Part shown: positions 11,252-25,000 of the stretch, one piece after another
Numbering within the stretch: the first letter of the stretch is position 1
Layout of the letters: every line of letters starts with the position of its first letter
DNA from: Sinotaia quadrata
Lineage: Eukaryota; Mollusca; Gastropoda; Architaenioglossa; Viviparidae
DNA length: 64,000 nt
Assembly: GCA_028829895.1 (NCBI GenBank)
Contig: CM054181.1
Coordinates: 35,078,259 to 35,142,258 of the forward strand
Reading direction: 5' to 3'
Position numbers and translations under genes: made by a program
Notes under the pieces: model-generated
Told to the model about the DNA's origin: nothing
The model's input: the letters and a program-made list of their open reading frames with translations, nothing else
The model's database searches: none

Positions 11252-14200
11252 TGAATGATCTCTTCATTAGGAATCTTATAGTGTGTGATATTTAACTCCA
11301 TCTGATCAGTTGAAATAGTATTTAATTATTATTTAAGACTAAACACTTAGTGAAAGATAAATGATAACATTACGATTTCTGAGCTAGAACTTTTTTACTT
11401 CAGAATTATATGGTTTCCATCAATTGTATTTCACTAATGCCAATACTGTAAAATTCCTTATTCATTCTATTATGATTCTGCTGACTGAGCTGTATCATTT
11501 ACATTTAGTTCTAATAATATAAGTCATGAATCAGTATGCTTTTCTTTTTCATGGCAAAATAAAAATTTGTATGCAAGTTTTGCCTACTATGATTACAAGC
11601 AGATTTAGTTGTGATATTTGATTATTCCAAAGTCAACTACAATAGATCTTTTTCAGTGCCTTACTCGTCAGCCTACATACAAAGCTCATTCAACAAGCCA
11701 GACTAATTATAGAAAGTCTTTTCTTATTTCTTAGCTTAATGTGCAAGCGGATTACATATATTTGTGATACCCCCCCCCGTTATTATTGTGTGGAAATCTG
11801 CTTTATCAGTATAGAAGTCATATCTTATTATTGTTTTAGCACTAAAATTGCAAACGAGGCCTAATATTAATAGAACAAAATTGTCTTGATCACTTTTTAA
11901 AGTTTCTGTTTATACAGATTATATATGTTGTTCGTTTTTTTTTATAAAAAAAAAACACAATAAAATTAAAGAAAAGTATGCATGCATAACCTTGCAAAGA
12001 GACAAAGAAAGAATAATTTTTTCTTTCGTTTACTTTAAATGATTCCTCTTTTACAACAGTACCGAAAAACATCAGTATTTTAAACTATGCCACCAGATAT
12101 TGGCATCTGCAAAAGAGTTAACAATCAGAATTGCCAATTTACTGTGGACTCATTTTGTCATGCAGGACACTTTAGGCAGTTTGAAATTTACGACTTTTAA
12201 GCATCTGATACAGAACATCTAACAACTTCTTGCATTTACTTAGAAAATATTAATAAATGTTAGATTTATTGCCAGTGTTTCATGGGTTTTTTAAAAGAAA
12301 AAGAAAAAAGCATTTAGTGTCTGAAAAATAATTTGTATAATTTTTAAAATATTATCTTAACACTGCTCTTTTCATTTATGTGTGACAGTGCCATAATTTC
12401 ATATAAATTAAACAGGAGAAAAAGAAGAAATTTCAGTAGAATAATGCCTTTTATTAATTTTATAATAGTTTTTACTAGTAATATTTTTCTGCCAAATGTC
12501 ATATCTGCAAGTCTTTGAAATTTCTAGACAATTTACTAGTTTTGTTGGAAGAGTGTGTTTGTGCATTGTGTATAGGTGAAAGAATTATTTTACATAATTC
12601 TTACAGAAAGATCATTCAAACGTTTTTCATATTTTGGCTAAAGTGATAGAAAGAAGTGAAATGTTATATAGAAATACTGAGCATTTCAAGCACTATTTTG
12701 CATTAATACTGAACCATTTTGTGGATTTTTATATACATTATAATTGTTCCTGTTATAAATATTTGTTTCCTGTTGGCATTTATGTAAGTTAATCTTTGAG
12801 TGCAACTCACAGATACATTATATATTAATAAAAATTTGTTATTTTCAAAATATACAAAAGCAGTCAAATGAGTTTTATTTAGATAGACAAAACAATAATT
12901 ACTGTATTTAATCATGGTGTGTTATGAAATCTGCTATGTGCTTCATTGTCTTTATGCTTTTATAAACAAAAGAAATATCTAGATTTAAAATACTTTATTC
13001 AGATTATATTAAAACTTTTATAAAACAAAATAAGTAATACTAGAAAATTATTGAATTTTGAAAGACAGTATTGTGGTATATTGATTACTTTTGTTATTTC
13101 TGATGTATTAAGAAAATATTGGTATAAATCAATGGTTTGATTTTTAAAAAGACATGCATAATTTGGGAGGTTGCATAATATAAACAAATGTATTGGAGCG
13201 TGAATTGCCATAGCATGTGATAATTCCTTTATGTTTGACCTGCATGGGGAACAACCACTACTAATTAGATAATAAAGTGGGAATGTTTGGAGTGTAATAT
13301 TTGTATTCTGTATTTTTAAAATTATAATTTATACAATTTTGATTTGCTCATTTAAGTCAATTATTATTATATTAATTTACTGTATATATGAAAATATTAT
13401 TCAGATGTTTTTATTGCAGATGTCTCTGTAGATTTGTAAAATTAGAAACTATATTTACCTGATGTGCTTGTTATGCGACTTAACTTTTATTCATTTACTG
13501 CAGTAGTTGTTGGTTTGCTGGTGTACTTGTAAGGATACATATTGTGGTGTGAAATTTGTTTTTAAATAAAGGAGCAAAAGGGAAAGATGTAAAAATAAAT
13601 CCATCCAAAGTGTATACCTGATAATTTTTAACATAAATACAGGTAAATCATAAAATCTAATATGACCACTTGCATTTATAATCTCTCCCCAACCAAGTAA
13701 AATGCCATTAATTTCTCACAATTTACATCTGCATTTTTGTTAGTGTAACAAGTTTCAAATACATTTTTTCTTTACTTTCACACATTGAATGTTTGGTTTG
13801 CAACAATAAATATTTATAAAGACAAATATTAGTGTTTGATCTCTGTAGCAGTGGAATTGCATTTTTCTTTTTAAAAAAAAAAAGGCTCACTTTAACTCTG
13901 GTGCTCATGTTTGTGGTCATTTAAAATAATTTATGGCCAACAACATAATGAATTTTGAGTGGTGTCACAACTTGAAATACAACTCCCTATCTGTCATATT
14001 CGAACTAACACAAAAAGAACCCAAGTAACTCTGTACAATCTCAGATACTGCATTACCAGTCAACACGAGTATGAGTGGGTGTTACAACTCCCTCTTTGTC
14101 AAACTTGAACCACCATGGAATTAAAAACCCAAACACTCTGAACAGTCTCGAAGATTGCATTACCATTCGTTTATCAGCACAAAAGATGCAATTCTCAACA

Positions 14201-16560
14201 AATAAAAAATAGAGCAACTTCCTAGTGATTTTGCTGATTTGACTAGAATATTTGGGGGAAAAACTTATTTCACACAGAAAAATTCCTGTTGCAGCCTACA
14301 ACAGAATGAAAATGCTGTAGTCAGTTTACTCAAATTAATCCAGATCATTCCCTCCCCCATCATGATCTAAGTAGTCTTAATTGCTAGTGACAAGTTTCTT
14401 TGTAAACTCATCAAAGCTTTCAAGAATATTTATCATACTAATCCAATGTAATGAGGACTGTTTTGCACAAGAATAACATAACTTGTAGACTTATTTTTTT
14501 TTACTGTGCTTCATGAAGCAATGGCAGTAAATTTCAACTCGTCACCAGATATTCACTATAAACTACATGTCAAATGCTTTAACCTGTCAAAAGCAACTAA
14601 TAGATATATCACTAACTTTCAGTTAACCACTTATTCTTTCTGATCATCAAAGCATGCAGTGTAAACTTTATTTATGTTTACTGTTAGGACCTTAGTTGTT
14701 GCTATCTTGAGTGTTGCCATTTAGCTTTAATATTTCAATTTCATATCTCTAAGCAAATTTACTTCATGATCTAACTTAATCAGATCACTTGTTTCATTAC
14801 CGTCATCTTCTCTAAGCCTCAGGTTGTGTTCTCTATAGTTTAATTAAGTCTTTATATTTTCTTATTATAACCCTATCTGTAGCTGTTTTGTAGACTAAGT
14901 GCCATCATGGCTTGAATTGTTCTTTGTGATCCTTTGTGAAGCATTCATTCTTATTGTTCATAGCATAGTTTATGGTGATTGTCATGGTGTTATAGCTATT
15001 GGAACAGGTGGTCATGATAAATAATAGTTAAGTGTGAATGCACCTTTCCCCTCCATGTACTAAAACTAAAATTACAGGCATATTCCAGGATTGGACTGCA
15101 GAGTTACTAACAATGATAAGGTAGTCAATAGCCTCTCAGCTGTGAGCCTCCAGCCACCCAACAATCGTGATTAATTAGAAGATAGAAAATGTAAATTAAA
15201 TGAGCTACTCTGTAGTTCCAAAGTGGCAAAACTATTTATTAATGAATGAACATTAGCCATAAGTGCAATTATAATTAGAACTATAATTATGATATTATGT
15301 TAATTTTCTACTAATCATTTAGATGATCATAGTTTTGGATCTCTGGCATGTGACTCATGAATGTCAGTAGTAAAATCAGTGACAGCAGCAAGGTTGCTGA
15401 CTTCTCTGTTGTTCAGTGGAGATCAGGCTTTCTTTCAGACCATGGTTGAGATGGGTTGGATGTAGATACATGTCAAGGGATGCAAGTACTCTTGGCACTG
15501 ATGTGGGACCCTTGGATGCATATGCTGATGCACAGGCTGTAGTGGTTGTCATGTTGCATGCTGCCATCTGAAGAAAAGGGGTCACTTTAGCACGAGTTCA
15601 CTCTAACCACAAAATTACTACAGGTCTTGCTCACTCTCAGACATAATGATATACATGATAGCCACTGGTTAACACGAGGTTATTCAGCAGGAGGGGACGT
15701 GATATGACATTAGTTGACATGAAACTTCTCTCAGTTATTATTCAAGTTAATTAAATGTTTACAATATTTAATCAAGATCTCAACAATATTACTGATATTG
15801 TTACAGAACAAATTTATATAAGACAATCAATATGTTTCACTTAGTTTACAATTATCAATAAGACGATTACATTAATCACAAAATAAAACAAGTAATAAAC
15901 GATCTAAAAACTGCCGGAACAAATGTTTCATGTACCTTGAATTACTAAGAATGAAATGATATATTGTAAATGTAATTTATAATTCCTGCACTGCATTGGT
16001 GAAGTAGATTCTCTCACCTTAATATGGCAGATTTTGGATTTCTTTGGCACTACCATTCAACCAAGGGAGTTATTCCCGTGTCATTGGAACAAGCACTGAT
16101 TTTATATTCACTGAGGCACTGGAAAGATTGGAAAAGCATTACTGCAAATTATTTACCAATAGTGTAGAAATAGTAAAGGTAGAATCCTTTTGGACAAGGA
16201 TTGGTAGCTAAAGGCCCATGCAGGCAGGTGTCGAAGCTGCCAACACATATGCTGTTCAGGCTGACAATGACACTGGTGTGTCAGGAAAGGCTCAAAAATC
16301 AGGACCATCTTAACAACATTTATAGGCCCACGGGCAAAGCAGTGCACTGGGGCCCCTACCACTCACCAGGAATAAAAATTGATAACAAGTCACAACATAT
16401 ACAGATCAGCTTGAGGCCCACGGGCAACTGCCTGTGCGTTAAGAGGGCATTGGTCAAAATGTGATTTCAATTTCCTCTTCTAATTTTTAGAGCAGGAATA
16501 CAACATCTGATAACAGATTCTTTAGCGTGGGCTGACTCTTTATATATTTTAAGTTTATCA
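11252..16560. other. MPC1 3' flank and intergenic DNA
   Basis: Contains the likely MPC1 3' UTR (to about 11.58 kb), poly-C and poly-A runs, and a diverged duplication at about 13979-14060 versus 14085-14170 (CAACTCCCT... GCATTACCA). Several short open stretches (for example 15376-15585 on the minus strand and 16201-16464 on the plus) have no recognisable domain. No exon is supported here. Confidence 0.55.
11558..11563 (+). terminator. Candidate poly(A) signal of MPC1
   Basis: AATAAA about 307 bp after the MPC1 stop codon, the first canonical hexamer on this strand in the 3' flank that I noticed. Use is inferred. Confidence 0.45.
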
Positions 16561-16589
16561 GGAGATGATAGACTACGACAACTATAATG

Positions 16590-17330
16590 TTCTAAAGTTT
16601 TATAACTTTAATAGCAGGCCTGAGCACCTGGTCCTAGAAGCATCCAAGACTGGACTGCAGATCAACCTAGAGAAGACTGAAATCATGACCCTGTTAAAAA
16701 AAGCAGCAGAAGCCAATCGCCTTTGGAGACAGATAGCTGAAAGAAGTCACCTCTTTCACCTACCTGGGCAGCATTGTATCAGCAACAAGGGGTTCTGACG
16801 AGGACTTTAAAGCCAGACTCGGGAAAGCTAGATACGCCTTTATTACCCTGAGACAGTCTGGAGGTCAATATTCCTATCTGTCCGCCACAAAATACGAATT
16901 TTCAACAGCAAGGTTAAGTCTGTCCTCCTCTATGGCTCAGAGACCTGGAGAGTCACCAGCACCCTAACCAACAAACTCCAAGTATTCGTCAATGGCTGCC
17001 TTCGCAACATACTGAAGATCAGGTGGACAGACAAACTAAAGAACACTGATTTGTGGTAGCAGACAAACCAAGATCCCATCAATCAGCAGATTGCCAGGCG
17101 TAAATGGCGATGGATAGGACATCACCTGGCAGGCTTTGCAGTGGAACCCCCAGGGAAAGAGACGGGTCGGTCGCCCTAAGACCACCTGGAGACGATCCTG
17201 CGAAGAGGAAATGAGCTGCAACCTGTCGTGGGATGAACTGAAAAAGGCTGCCCAGAATAGAGTGCAATGGAGAACTGTTGTTGAGGCCCTTTGTTCTGCA
17301 GGGAATCCAAGGAAATAAGTAAAGTAAGTC
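16590..17330 (+). mobile_element. 5'-truncated RTE-like LINE (end of RT and C-terminal region), broken
   Basis: Plus-strand frames give in order KTGLQINLEKTEIM (late RT palm), FKARLGKARYAFITL, VLLYGSETWRVTSTL, LRNILKIRWTDKLKN and WNPQGKRRVGRPKTTWRR. These blocks typify the C-terminal part of RTE/BovB-like endonuclease-reverse transcriptase proteins common in molluscs. At least two frame changes and a stop disrupt it. It ends near 17318 (GNPRK then TAA) and is followed by a short TAAG-type tail, as RTE elements often have. The 5' part (endonuclease and most of RT) is absent, which fits incomplete reverse transcription. Confidence 0.8.
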
Positions 17331-18521
17331 AAGGAGGCCTGAGCAAATTATGGGCCGCATGCAGCCCACCACTTTTTATGCGCCCGCAAGCTATTGATAA
17401 TAAATTAACAAATAGCTACTTTTTTTTAAAACGAAACTTTAAAAAAAATTCACAAGAGTAAATGCAAAACAAAAATACTTATTCCATATCTTTTCATCGG
17501 TTGGTCTCGGATAGCCTCATTGATCTCAACACTAGTGTGGATCATGTGACCATCATTCCTACTACTGCGCACGCTACTTGATGGCTACCATATGACTTAT
17601 TTTCACGGACTCCATCTTCACAATACAAGTCACGAATCAATAATGCTGCAGACAAGTGAAAGAGCAACATTAGTCATGCTCTGTCATTCAGTAAACGAGG
17701 AATCATAGAATTCATTCCTTTTTATTTATTAGAGTTCAGGAATAATCGTTCCTTCTACATAAATAAAATTATTCATATACTGACGGGTCAAATAGAAAAA
17801 TAAAATCATTATTCGAATAGATTATTAATACTGATGCAAATTGACAAACAATGAAAATCTGTATCGATGGTACTGATTGGTTTTAACTGAGGTTGGCTTG
17901 CTGACGAGTAAATGTTCTCAATGGGAACTGACAAAGGATCTTTAGTGTATGGCCTGTTTTATACATAGAATCCGATTAATTTATAGTACAGTCTGATGAA
18001 CTAAACTAAAATGACATTAAGCCTGGTCTAAGGAGCAGTTGAGTATAAAATCTCCCGCACATTTTTCACTCCTGACTGGGAATCGAACCGAGTGTAAATG
18101 AAAAAAGAGATCAAATTCTCCCCCAGAGCGCTCTCTCTCGAACTGACTTACTTAGTCATATACAATATTGATAGAAAAATCTCCTCTAAGCCATAACAAA
18201 ATAACTAATTCGACATGAGGTGGGTTTTTTTCCCCCGTTTTCACTCACCAATTTATTCCACTAAAATCATATCTTTTTCCTAGTGATGTGGAATATGATC
18301 GGTCTAATGGACTGTGTGTTTATATTTGAAAAAAATCTTTAATTAATTTCTTCACTTGTATATAATGCTTACATTTAAATTGCACACAATTTTTAGAATT
18401 AGCAAGGACATATATCACATGATACACGTCCTTGGAATTAGAACGACTACCATTCAGTGACAAAGTTCGAAGAAAATTAATTGGTTACGTCCCTTGTAAG
18501 TAGTCTAGGAGACGTATCAAA
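17331..18521. other. Intergenic stretch after the LINE
   Basis: Begins with GCAAATTATGGGCCGCATG near 17340, which resembles terminal sequence of hAT-type non-autonomous elements, but no partner end was found. A SINE-like head lies at about 18060-18160. No protein-coding exon is supported. Confidence 0.45.
18060..18160 (-). repeat. Candidate tRNA-derived SINE head
   Basis: On the minus strand a perfect polymerase III B box, GGTTCGATTCC, lies at about 18079-18089. About 45 bp earlier in transcription order is GAGAGAGAGCGCTCTGG, which has the look of the D-arm/anticodon part of a tRNA-related SINE. Spacing between the two is roughly that of a tRNA gene, but the stems do not fold into a convincing tRNA, so it is not called a functional tRNA. 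Confidence 0.4.
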
Positions 18522-18597
18522 ATGGCGGAATTACATATTTGTACACACATTCTAGTTGTATTTAAAACCCCATTCATTTGGACGTGTTTTCTGTTAG
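18522..18597 (+). CDS. Candidate 5' exon of the downstream coiled-coil gene
   Basis: AAAATGGCGG at 18519-18528 is a good start-codon context. The frame (MAELHICTHIL...) is open to a GTATAG donor at 18598, leaving one base. The main exon at 22050 needs exactly one base from upstream, so the phases agree (a one-in-three coincidence). Against it, the encoded peptide is hydrophobic and unlike the rest of the protein. A stronger donor (CAG|GTAAGA) at 18681 would instead make this a non-coding leader with translation starting at 22064. Confidence 0.3.
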
Positions 18598-18710
18598 GTA
18601 TAGACATTTTGTGATAGTAATTTTTTTTAAAGAGTTTATCAAAACAAAAGTCCATCTCATTTGCAGCTTGATACATACAGGTAAGAGCCAGAGAAACGTT
18701 TTATAGAGCT

Positions 18711-18818
18711 CAGCCATAATGGCACGCCACTTTGATTTTTAAAGCAGTTTTAATAAATAGAATGCAGCCATAAAGGTATACCACTTTGATTTTTAAAGTA
18801 ATTTTAATAAATAGAGCC
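18711..18818 (+). repeat. 54-bp tandem duplication
   Basis: CAGCCATAATGG... at 18711 and CAGCCATAAAGG... at 18765 share the block CCACTTTGATTTTTAAAG and AATAAATAGA with few differences. Confidence 0.8.
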
Positions 18819-20407
18819 CCACAAATCTGCATAATAATAACAACAGTTTTAATAAGATATTTAATTACATGTTTATGGTAATTAAGTATAAATTACACAT
18901 CAGGAAAAAACAATTCAAGACATAATAAATTGCTATTGACATGTTATACTTGTGTTTTACGCAGAGATGTATTATGCAGACTATTATTTCTAGTGAATAT
19001 GTTCATAAAATTGCTATGTTGTATTTATTATGCTGTATGTATGCACTGGGCTATTAAATACTGTTGCAGGGAACTTGTGACTAGTGTGAGACTTGAATGT
19101 AAGTAAAAATGGAGTTTGAGATGAATAAACTGGAAACTTAGCATTTTACATATATATTTTACAGGGAATATATATTTTATATGGAAGAAGCAGCCTTTTT
19201 GTTTTTACCTGAATCTCCTGGTTTACTGATATATAAACTGCTACAACCACAGTAGACTTAAGAAGTTTTTACCCCCAGTAAGGATACACTGCACTCTGTT
19301 GATGTATGGTGGCAAAGTATGCTGACTACATTATGTAATTTCTAGTACCAAGAAGTTACTGGAAATTGCTACAATTGTTGTTCTGCTTGAGGGAGCTAAT
19401 ATTGAGGAGCACCCAGAGAGAGAATAGAGGCTCATCAGTGTTCTACATCATACAAGAGAAACACAAGAAACTGACAATTCCCTTGTGAAAATAAATGTGT
19501 GTCTTTGTTATGAAAGCACGCAAAAGATTATTATGGCTTCGCCTAGACAAGGTTACTTACAAACTATTATCGCTATAATCTCTATAAGTCCATTTCCGTT
19601 CTCTGATAAGAACTATCCTATGATTTATATTGACACTAATCTGTTGAATTATGTTAGGATATAAGACTGTATGAATATTGAAATTATTCGAATGTGATGT
19701 CAAGTAATCTTTTCATTATATTTGTGATATGTATGTTTGATTGTTGATATAATAAATTTATTGACCTTCTTACACATATTGATACCATATTTTGGAAAAG
19801 ATATTGGGTAGATGTGGGCTCACTAAATATAGATTAAAAGATGGATTTATCTTTTTCTTTGGTAAGAAGTTTTCCACCTATGGAAATATTTTGTGATGGT
19901 AAATGTTTGTCTTTAATGTTGTAGAAGAGAGAAAATGTTTACAGTGCCCATATATCCTCCAAGTGAGATTGATGAGTGGTGTCTTCTGGAGAATTATTAA
20001 TAACACAAATTAAGATTCACATTACTTGTAATTAGTTATGGATGATTAATAAATAATAATAATAATCATAACCATTAACTAGGTTGCATTAGCATCACAA
20101 AGGATTTGGATTACTCTTTACACTTTTTATTTTTAAATATTAGTGTCATGATTTAATATATTTTTAAGTAAATAATTGCAAGTTTGTTACACATTTTTAT
20201 TACATTTAGGATGAATTTGTGAATAAAATCAATACTGTTCTTACTATTTATTTTCTCTCTAGAACTCTTATTCACCATAACAAATATCACATTTTGGAAA
20301 TACAAAAATGTCTGAAAATATGAAGATTTTAGTATATTAAATTAGTTTCATATAATAAAAAGTAATCAACTTTATGAATGCAACTTCATAACACACTGTG
20401 CATGATA

Positions 20408-20640
20408 ACAGTACCTCCTTACCTCTTAAGATGTACATGACATGGATCTAGCTACTAACTGCTGCACAGTCTAGTGAGTTGTGATGACTATCTCCTTATC
20501 TCTTGAGATATAGATGACATGATTCTATCTACCTATCACTGCAGAGTCCAGTAAGCTGTGATGACAGTCTCTTTATCTCTTGAGATGTACTTGACTTGGT
20601 TCTAGCTCCTATCATTGTGCAGCAGGAGTTTGAAGAAGTT
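20408..20640 (+). repeat. Minisatellite, about 80-bp unit x 3
   Basis: Three diverged units, each with CTCTT(A/G)AGAT(G/A)TA near the start and CTGTGATGAC-like ends at about 20488 and 20565. Confidence 0.75.
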
Positions 20641-21397
20641 TGCAAGAGAAGTTGCAAGCATTTTAGTGTATTCTTAGACCACTACCTTTCTTGGAAATAG
20701 AATCTTTATATAAGATTAGTCACATAAAAGCATGTGAATAAACACACTTAATCATAATGCTTCTGATTTTAGTTAAGTGATACTATATTATATTATTTTT
20801 AAGTTTAAAAAATTGTCATCCAACATATTTGGTTTTGCATTATCACTAATGCACTTGATATGGCAATTGAGTTATAAGCAGATATATTAATAAAAGTTTA
20901 GTTTATATAAATAATTGTTTTGATTGAATCCTTTGTCAATATTGCAAGGTGAACAACCAGTTTAGTGGTCAGGTTGGGTTGGAAAATTAATCAGGTTACA
21001 AATCATTGTGAGTTTATATTTGTTAAATATCTAGATTCTTGATTTCATAAAGGAAATATCTTTCCACCTGATAGAAGATAGTAATTTGATACATTTATTG
21101 GCAAGAAGGAAAAGAGGAAATGTTAAATTGCATCTGGGTAATTTAATTCAGTGTATAGGTGATACTCTTAGTTGTAAGCTCTGGCTTGATTAAAATTAAA
21201 CTATTTTATAACTTACATATTTCATGATTTGAATTAACTATGAGTGAATAATGTTTGAAATCCATGTTTACAAGCATATATAGTATATGGTTTAAAAAAA
21301 CTGAAATTAAATTGCTTTTAAAAGGAATGTTGGCCAGAAGTGATTGCATATAATCAAATGCAACTGAACCATAACCACTTTTACATGGGGTTTATGA

Positions 21398-21700
21398 AGC
21401 AGGTGTGCAGGATTTATTATGTTATTGCAAAGTAGGCTGTGTAAGGTTTATTGTAAAGTGTGTGTGTGTGTGTGTGTATAAGAGAAGGGGTTGTTGTAAC
21501 TGTTAAGCAGTGTGTGGGGTTTATTATGTTATTGTCAAGCAGGGTGAATGGAGTTTTATTCTGTGTATGTGAAGCCAGGTGTGTAGAATATATTATTTAT
21601 TATAAACAGGGTGTGTTATTTGTGAAACAGGGATTGTGGAGTCTATTATGTTATTGTGAAATGGGGTGTGTGGGGTGTGTTATGTGAAGTATGAGTTAGG
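21398..21700 (+). repeat. Degenerate GT-rich minisatellite with (GT)n core
   Basis: Irregular units containing TTTATTATGTTATTG and AAGCAGGGTG, plus a perfect (GT)n run at about 21459-21477. Confidence 0.6.
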
Positions 21701-21805
21701 ATTAGTCAGATTTGAGCATAGCAATGTGTTTTGCCACTATCTCTGGATAATCATTCATATCTCTTCAAACTTGTGTGCCTCTGGATATAATCATTACTCT
21801 TCAAA

Positions 21806-21905
21806 CTTTCTTTCTTTCTTTCTGAATTTCTTTCTTTCTTTCTTTCTTTCTTTCTGAATTAATTTCTTTCTTTCTTTCTGAATTAATATATGAATTTCTT
21901 TCTGA
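21806..21905 (+). repeat. (TTTC)n microsatellite
   Basis: TTTC runs interrupted four times by GAATT; ends about 150 bp before the main exon acceptor. Confidence 0.9.
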
Positions 21906-22049
21906 ATTTCTGAGTCCTTATTAGAAAAAATATTGCATATTTTGTGTCATTTAAGGATTATGTATAAATTATTCATTTTAGTTTAATAAAATATTTATAA
22001 ACAATGCATCATTCTTTAACTATTAAGTAATATTTGTTTTTTTTCCCAG

Positions 22050-25000
22050 AATCTGACTTAGCAATGGCATACAAATTTTTAAAAGTTCATCAACTGAGAC
22101 AGCTCCTAGATGATTCAGAAGTTAAGCAAAAGAAAGACATTTATGATTTTTCAGGTGGACATCTCAATGAGTCCATCCTCTTACAGCATCATTCCACAAC
22201 CAAACGAAAGCCATGGAGTGCAGCAAAGAAGCCAGAGTCAATGCTTGCACGTAGTTGGACAGGTCAACAACCATCTCTTGATCAAAAGTTGAAAATGGAG
22301 AATGTGCTGTTTGAATTTACCATGGGAACCACTGGTGTAATTCCAAAGAGGAGAGAAGATAGTAAATTACATTCACCTATAAAGAAATACAAATTTTTGA
22401 AGGCTCAGAAATCAACCACACCAGATGAGGGTTCTATCTCCACACATTCTATCTATTCAGAAATTCAAGATGATATTTTAGTGGAAGAGTTGCCGACACA
22501 TGAACTCATGCTTAAAACATCCAACTCTGCACATGCATGCATACATAAAACACATTCTGGAATGGCTGCAAGTAAACACATAAATGGAATGGCTGCAAGT
22601 AAACTAGAAAATGATTTTGTTCTAGAAAGCACAGTGCTCATTCCTCAAACACCACTCAACAGCCATTCACAAAAACATACGAACAATAACATTTCTTTTA
22701 ACTATGACATTGTACCCATGCACAGTGCGGGTATAACCCGCTATGATCAGTATCGGAAGCTGCGTTCGTTTGAAGATACTGTACTGCATAAGAAAGATGC
22801 GTCTGAGCAAAAAGTGTTATCAGGCATCAAAGCTGTAGAACACCTCGAAAAGAAATTGTCTGAAGTGAGTATCTGACGTAGAGTATAAAATGAAATTTTA
22901 AGTAATTAATTATTTTACTCATGTTAGATGAATAAAACAAGAATCAGAGCAACAAAAGCAAACAGTTGCTTAAACAAAACAGTAAAGCTGTTATGCCATC
23001 TCAAATGCTGATACATCATTATGTATACAGTGGAGTTAATCTTACCTGAGGATTAAATAAGGTGAAAATTCTGTATAGTCAGAATTACTTGAAACTTCTA
23101 GAATGCAACTCAGTGCATTAAATGCTCACACCATGAAGGCATGCAGAAGCTCAGAGTGCTGAGATAACAATAGATTTATGTCTCCTATCTCATGCACACT
23201 TGAGTGGAATAGTGGACAGAATAATATAATTGGGTGTTTTTCTCTCTCTCTCATTCTTTTTCTTTTTTTTTCTTTTTTTTTTTTTTTTTTGTTGTTGACA
23301 AGAGCATATAGTTGAATCTACACAAGTTAAATTTGCATATGATGCAACATAATCATGGAATTATATGTAGTGTCTTTTGACATCTTTACTTCATCAGACA
23401 TCCTAGAATTATATAAGTAGTGTCTCTTTTATGTGTCTATTGAAATCTTTGCATCATCAAACATCCTAGAATTATAAATAGTATCACTTTTATTATATGA
23501 ACTTTGACATCTTTAAATCATCATACATCCTTGAATTATAAATAGTGTCTCTTTTATGTGACTGTTGACAGCTTTAATCATCATACATCCTTGAATTATA
23601 AATAGTGCCTCTTTTATGTGACTGTTGACATTTTTACATCATCATACATCCTAGAATTATAAATAATGTCTCTTTTATGAGACTGTTGATGGATTGGTAT
23701 CATCATATTTCTAGACAAAGAAAGAAGAACACTATGTCTTCAGAAAACTTATTCTTCAATATTTCAGACACAGTTGAAAGAGGATAGGTAGAAGATGATA
23801 TAAATAATGATTTCTGCTTCTTATATTCACCCTTCTGAGAAGATAAGGTTTTAAGGTTTATAAAATCTTATACAAGTCTGATATCTAAGGAGCACTGAGA
23901 AACCTGTAAAACAATATATGACAGCAGAAAACACAAAAGAAACATTTAGAATAAAATGTGATGTGATAACGTATATAAGAGGTCAAACTAATTATTGTGG
24001 TCATACATTTTTGTTTAAAATTAAACTTTTACAAAAATTATTTTTCTGTCGGTAACTGTTTAAAAGTTTTGTCAGGTAACCTAATACTAGTTGTAGAATG
24101 AGTGATTGAACTTTAATCTGTGCTCTAAATCCTAAGACCTAAATCAGATTAATATTTTTTTCTAAACCATAAAAGATTCTTCTCAACTCTTTCCCTCTTT
24201 TAAGCTAAAAGTAAACACACTAGAGTTCAGCCTGTGCTTTGTCCTAATTGATTAAAGGGCAAACTCAGAAGCACATAGGAAAAGAATATTGATGGTTGGT
24301 TTGATGTAGTAGATCTAGGTCACAAGTATATAGGAAAAAAATATTGAGGATTGGTTTGATGTAGTGGATCTAGGTCACAGAAGCATGTAGGAAAAGAATG
24401 TTAAGAGCTGGTATGATGTAATGGATCCAGGTCACAAAAGCATAAAGGAAAAGAATATTGAGAGTTGGTGTGATGTGGATCTAGGTCACAAGTATATAGG
24501 AAAAGAATATTGAGGGTTGGTTTGATGTAGTGGATCTAGGTCACAGAAGCATATAGGAAAAGAATATTGAGGGTTGGTTTGATGTAGTGGATCTAGGTCT
24601 CAGAAGCACAGAGAAAAAGAATATTGAGAACTGGTGTATTGTTTAGGATCTAGGTCAGAGAAGCATATAGGAAAAGAATATTGAGAGATGGAATGATATA
24701 GTGGATCTAGATAACAGAGGCATATAGGTAAAGAATATTGAGAACTGGTGTGATGTTTAGGATCTAGGTCACAGAAGCATATAGGAAAAGAATATTGAGA
24801 ACTGATGTGATGTTTAGGGTCTAGGGTACATTCAAAAGCAATATTAAAAGTATATTGATGACTGATTTATGTATTTACCAAATTATCAATGGTCTCAAGT
24901 TATCTAGGGTTTTATTAGGAAGTAATGTCTTTGCCCTAAATGGTCAGTTTCATTGAAGTTTTAATTTAATTTTGTGTCTCTGCAGGTGTTTAATGTTCTT

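Larger units (their letters stand above)
18598..22049. other. Stretch before the main coiled-coil exon (intron or upstream region)
   Basis: No protein exon is supported. It holds a 54-bp tandem duplication (18711-18818), an approximately 80-bp x 3 array (20408-20640), degenerate GT-rich repeats (21398-21700) and a TTTC microsatellite (21806-21905). Confidence 0.6.

Noticed and set aside
18060..18160. Functional tRNA gene
   Set aside because: Good B box but no foldable acceptor and anticodon stems; better explained as a SINE head.
18500..18520. RFX X-box in front of the candidate first exon of the coiled-coil gene
   Set aside because: GTCTAGGAGAC and GTTACGTCCCTTGTAAG only partly match the consensus; not enough to claim ciliary regulation.
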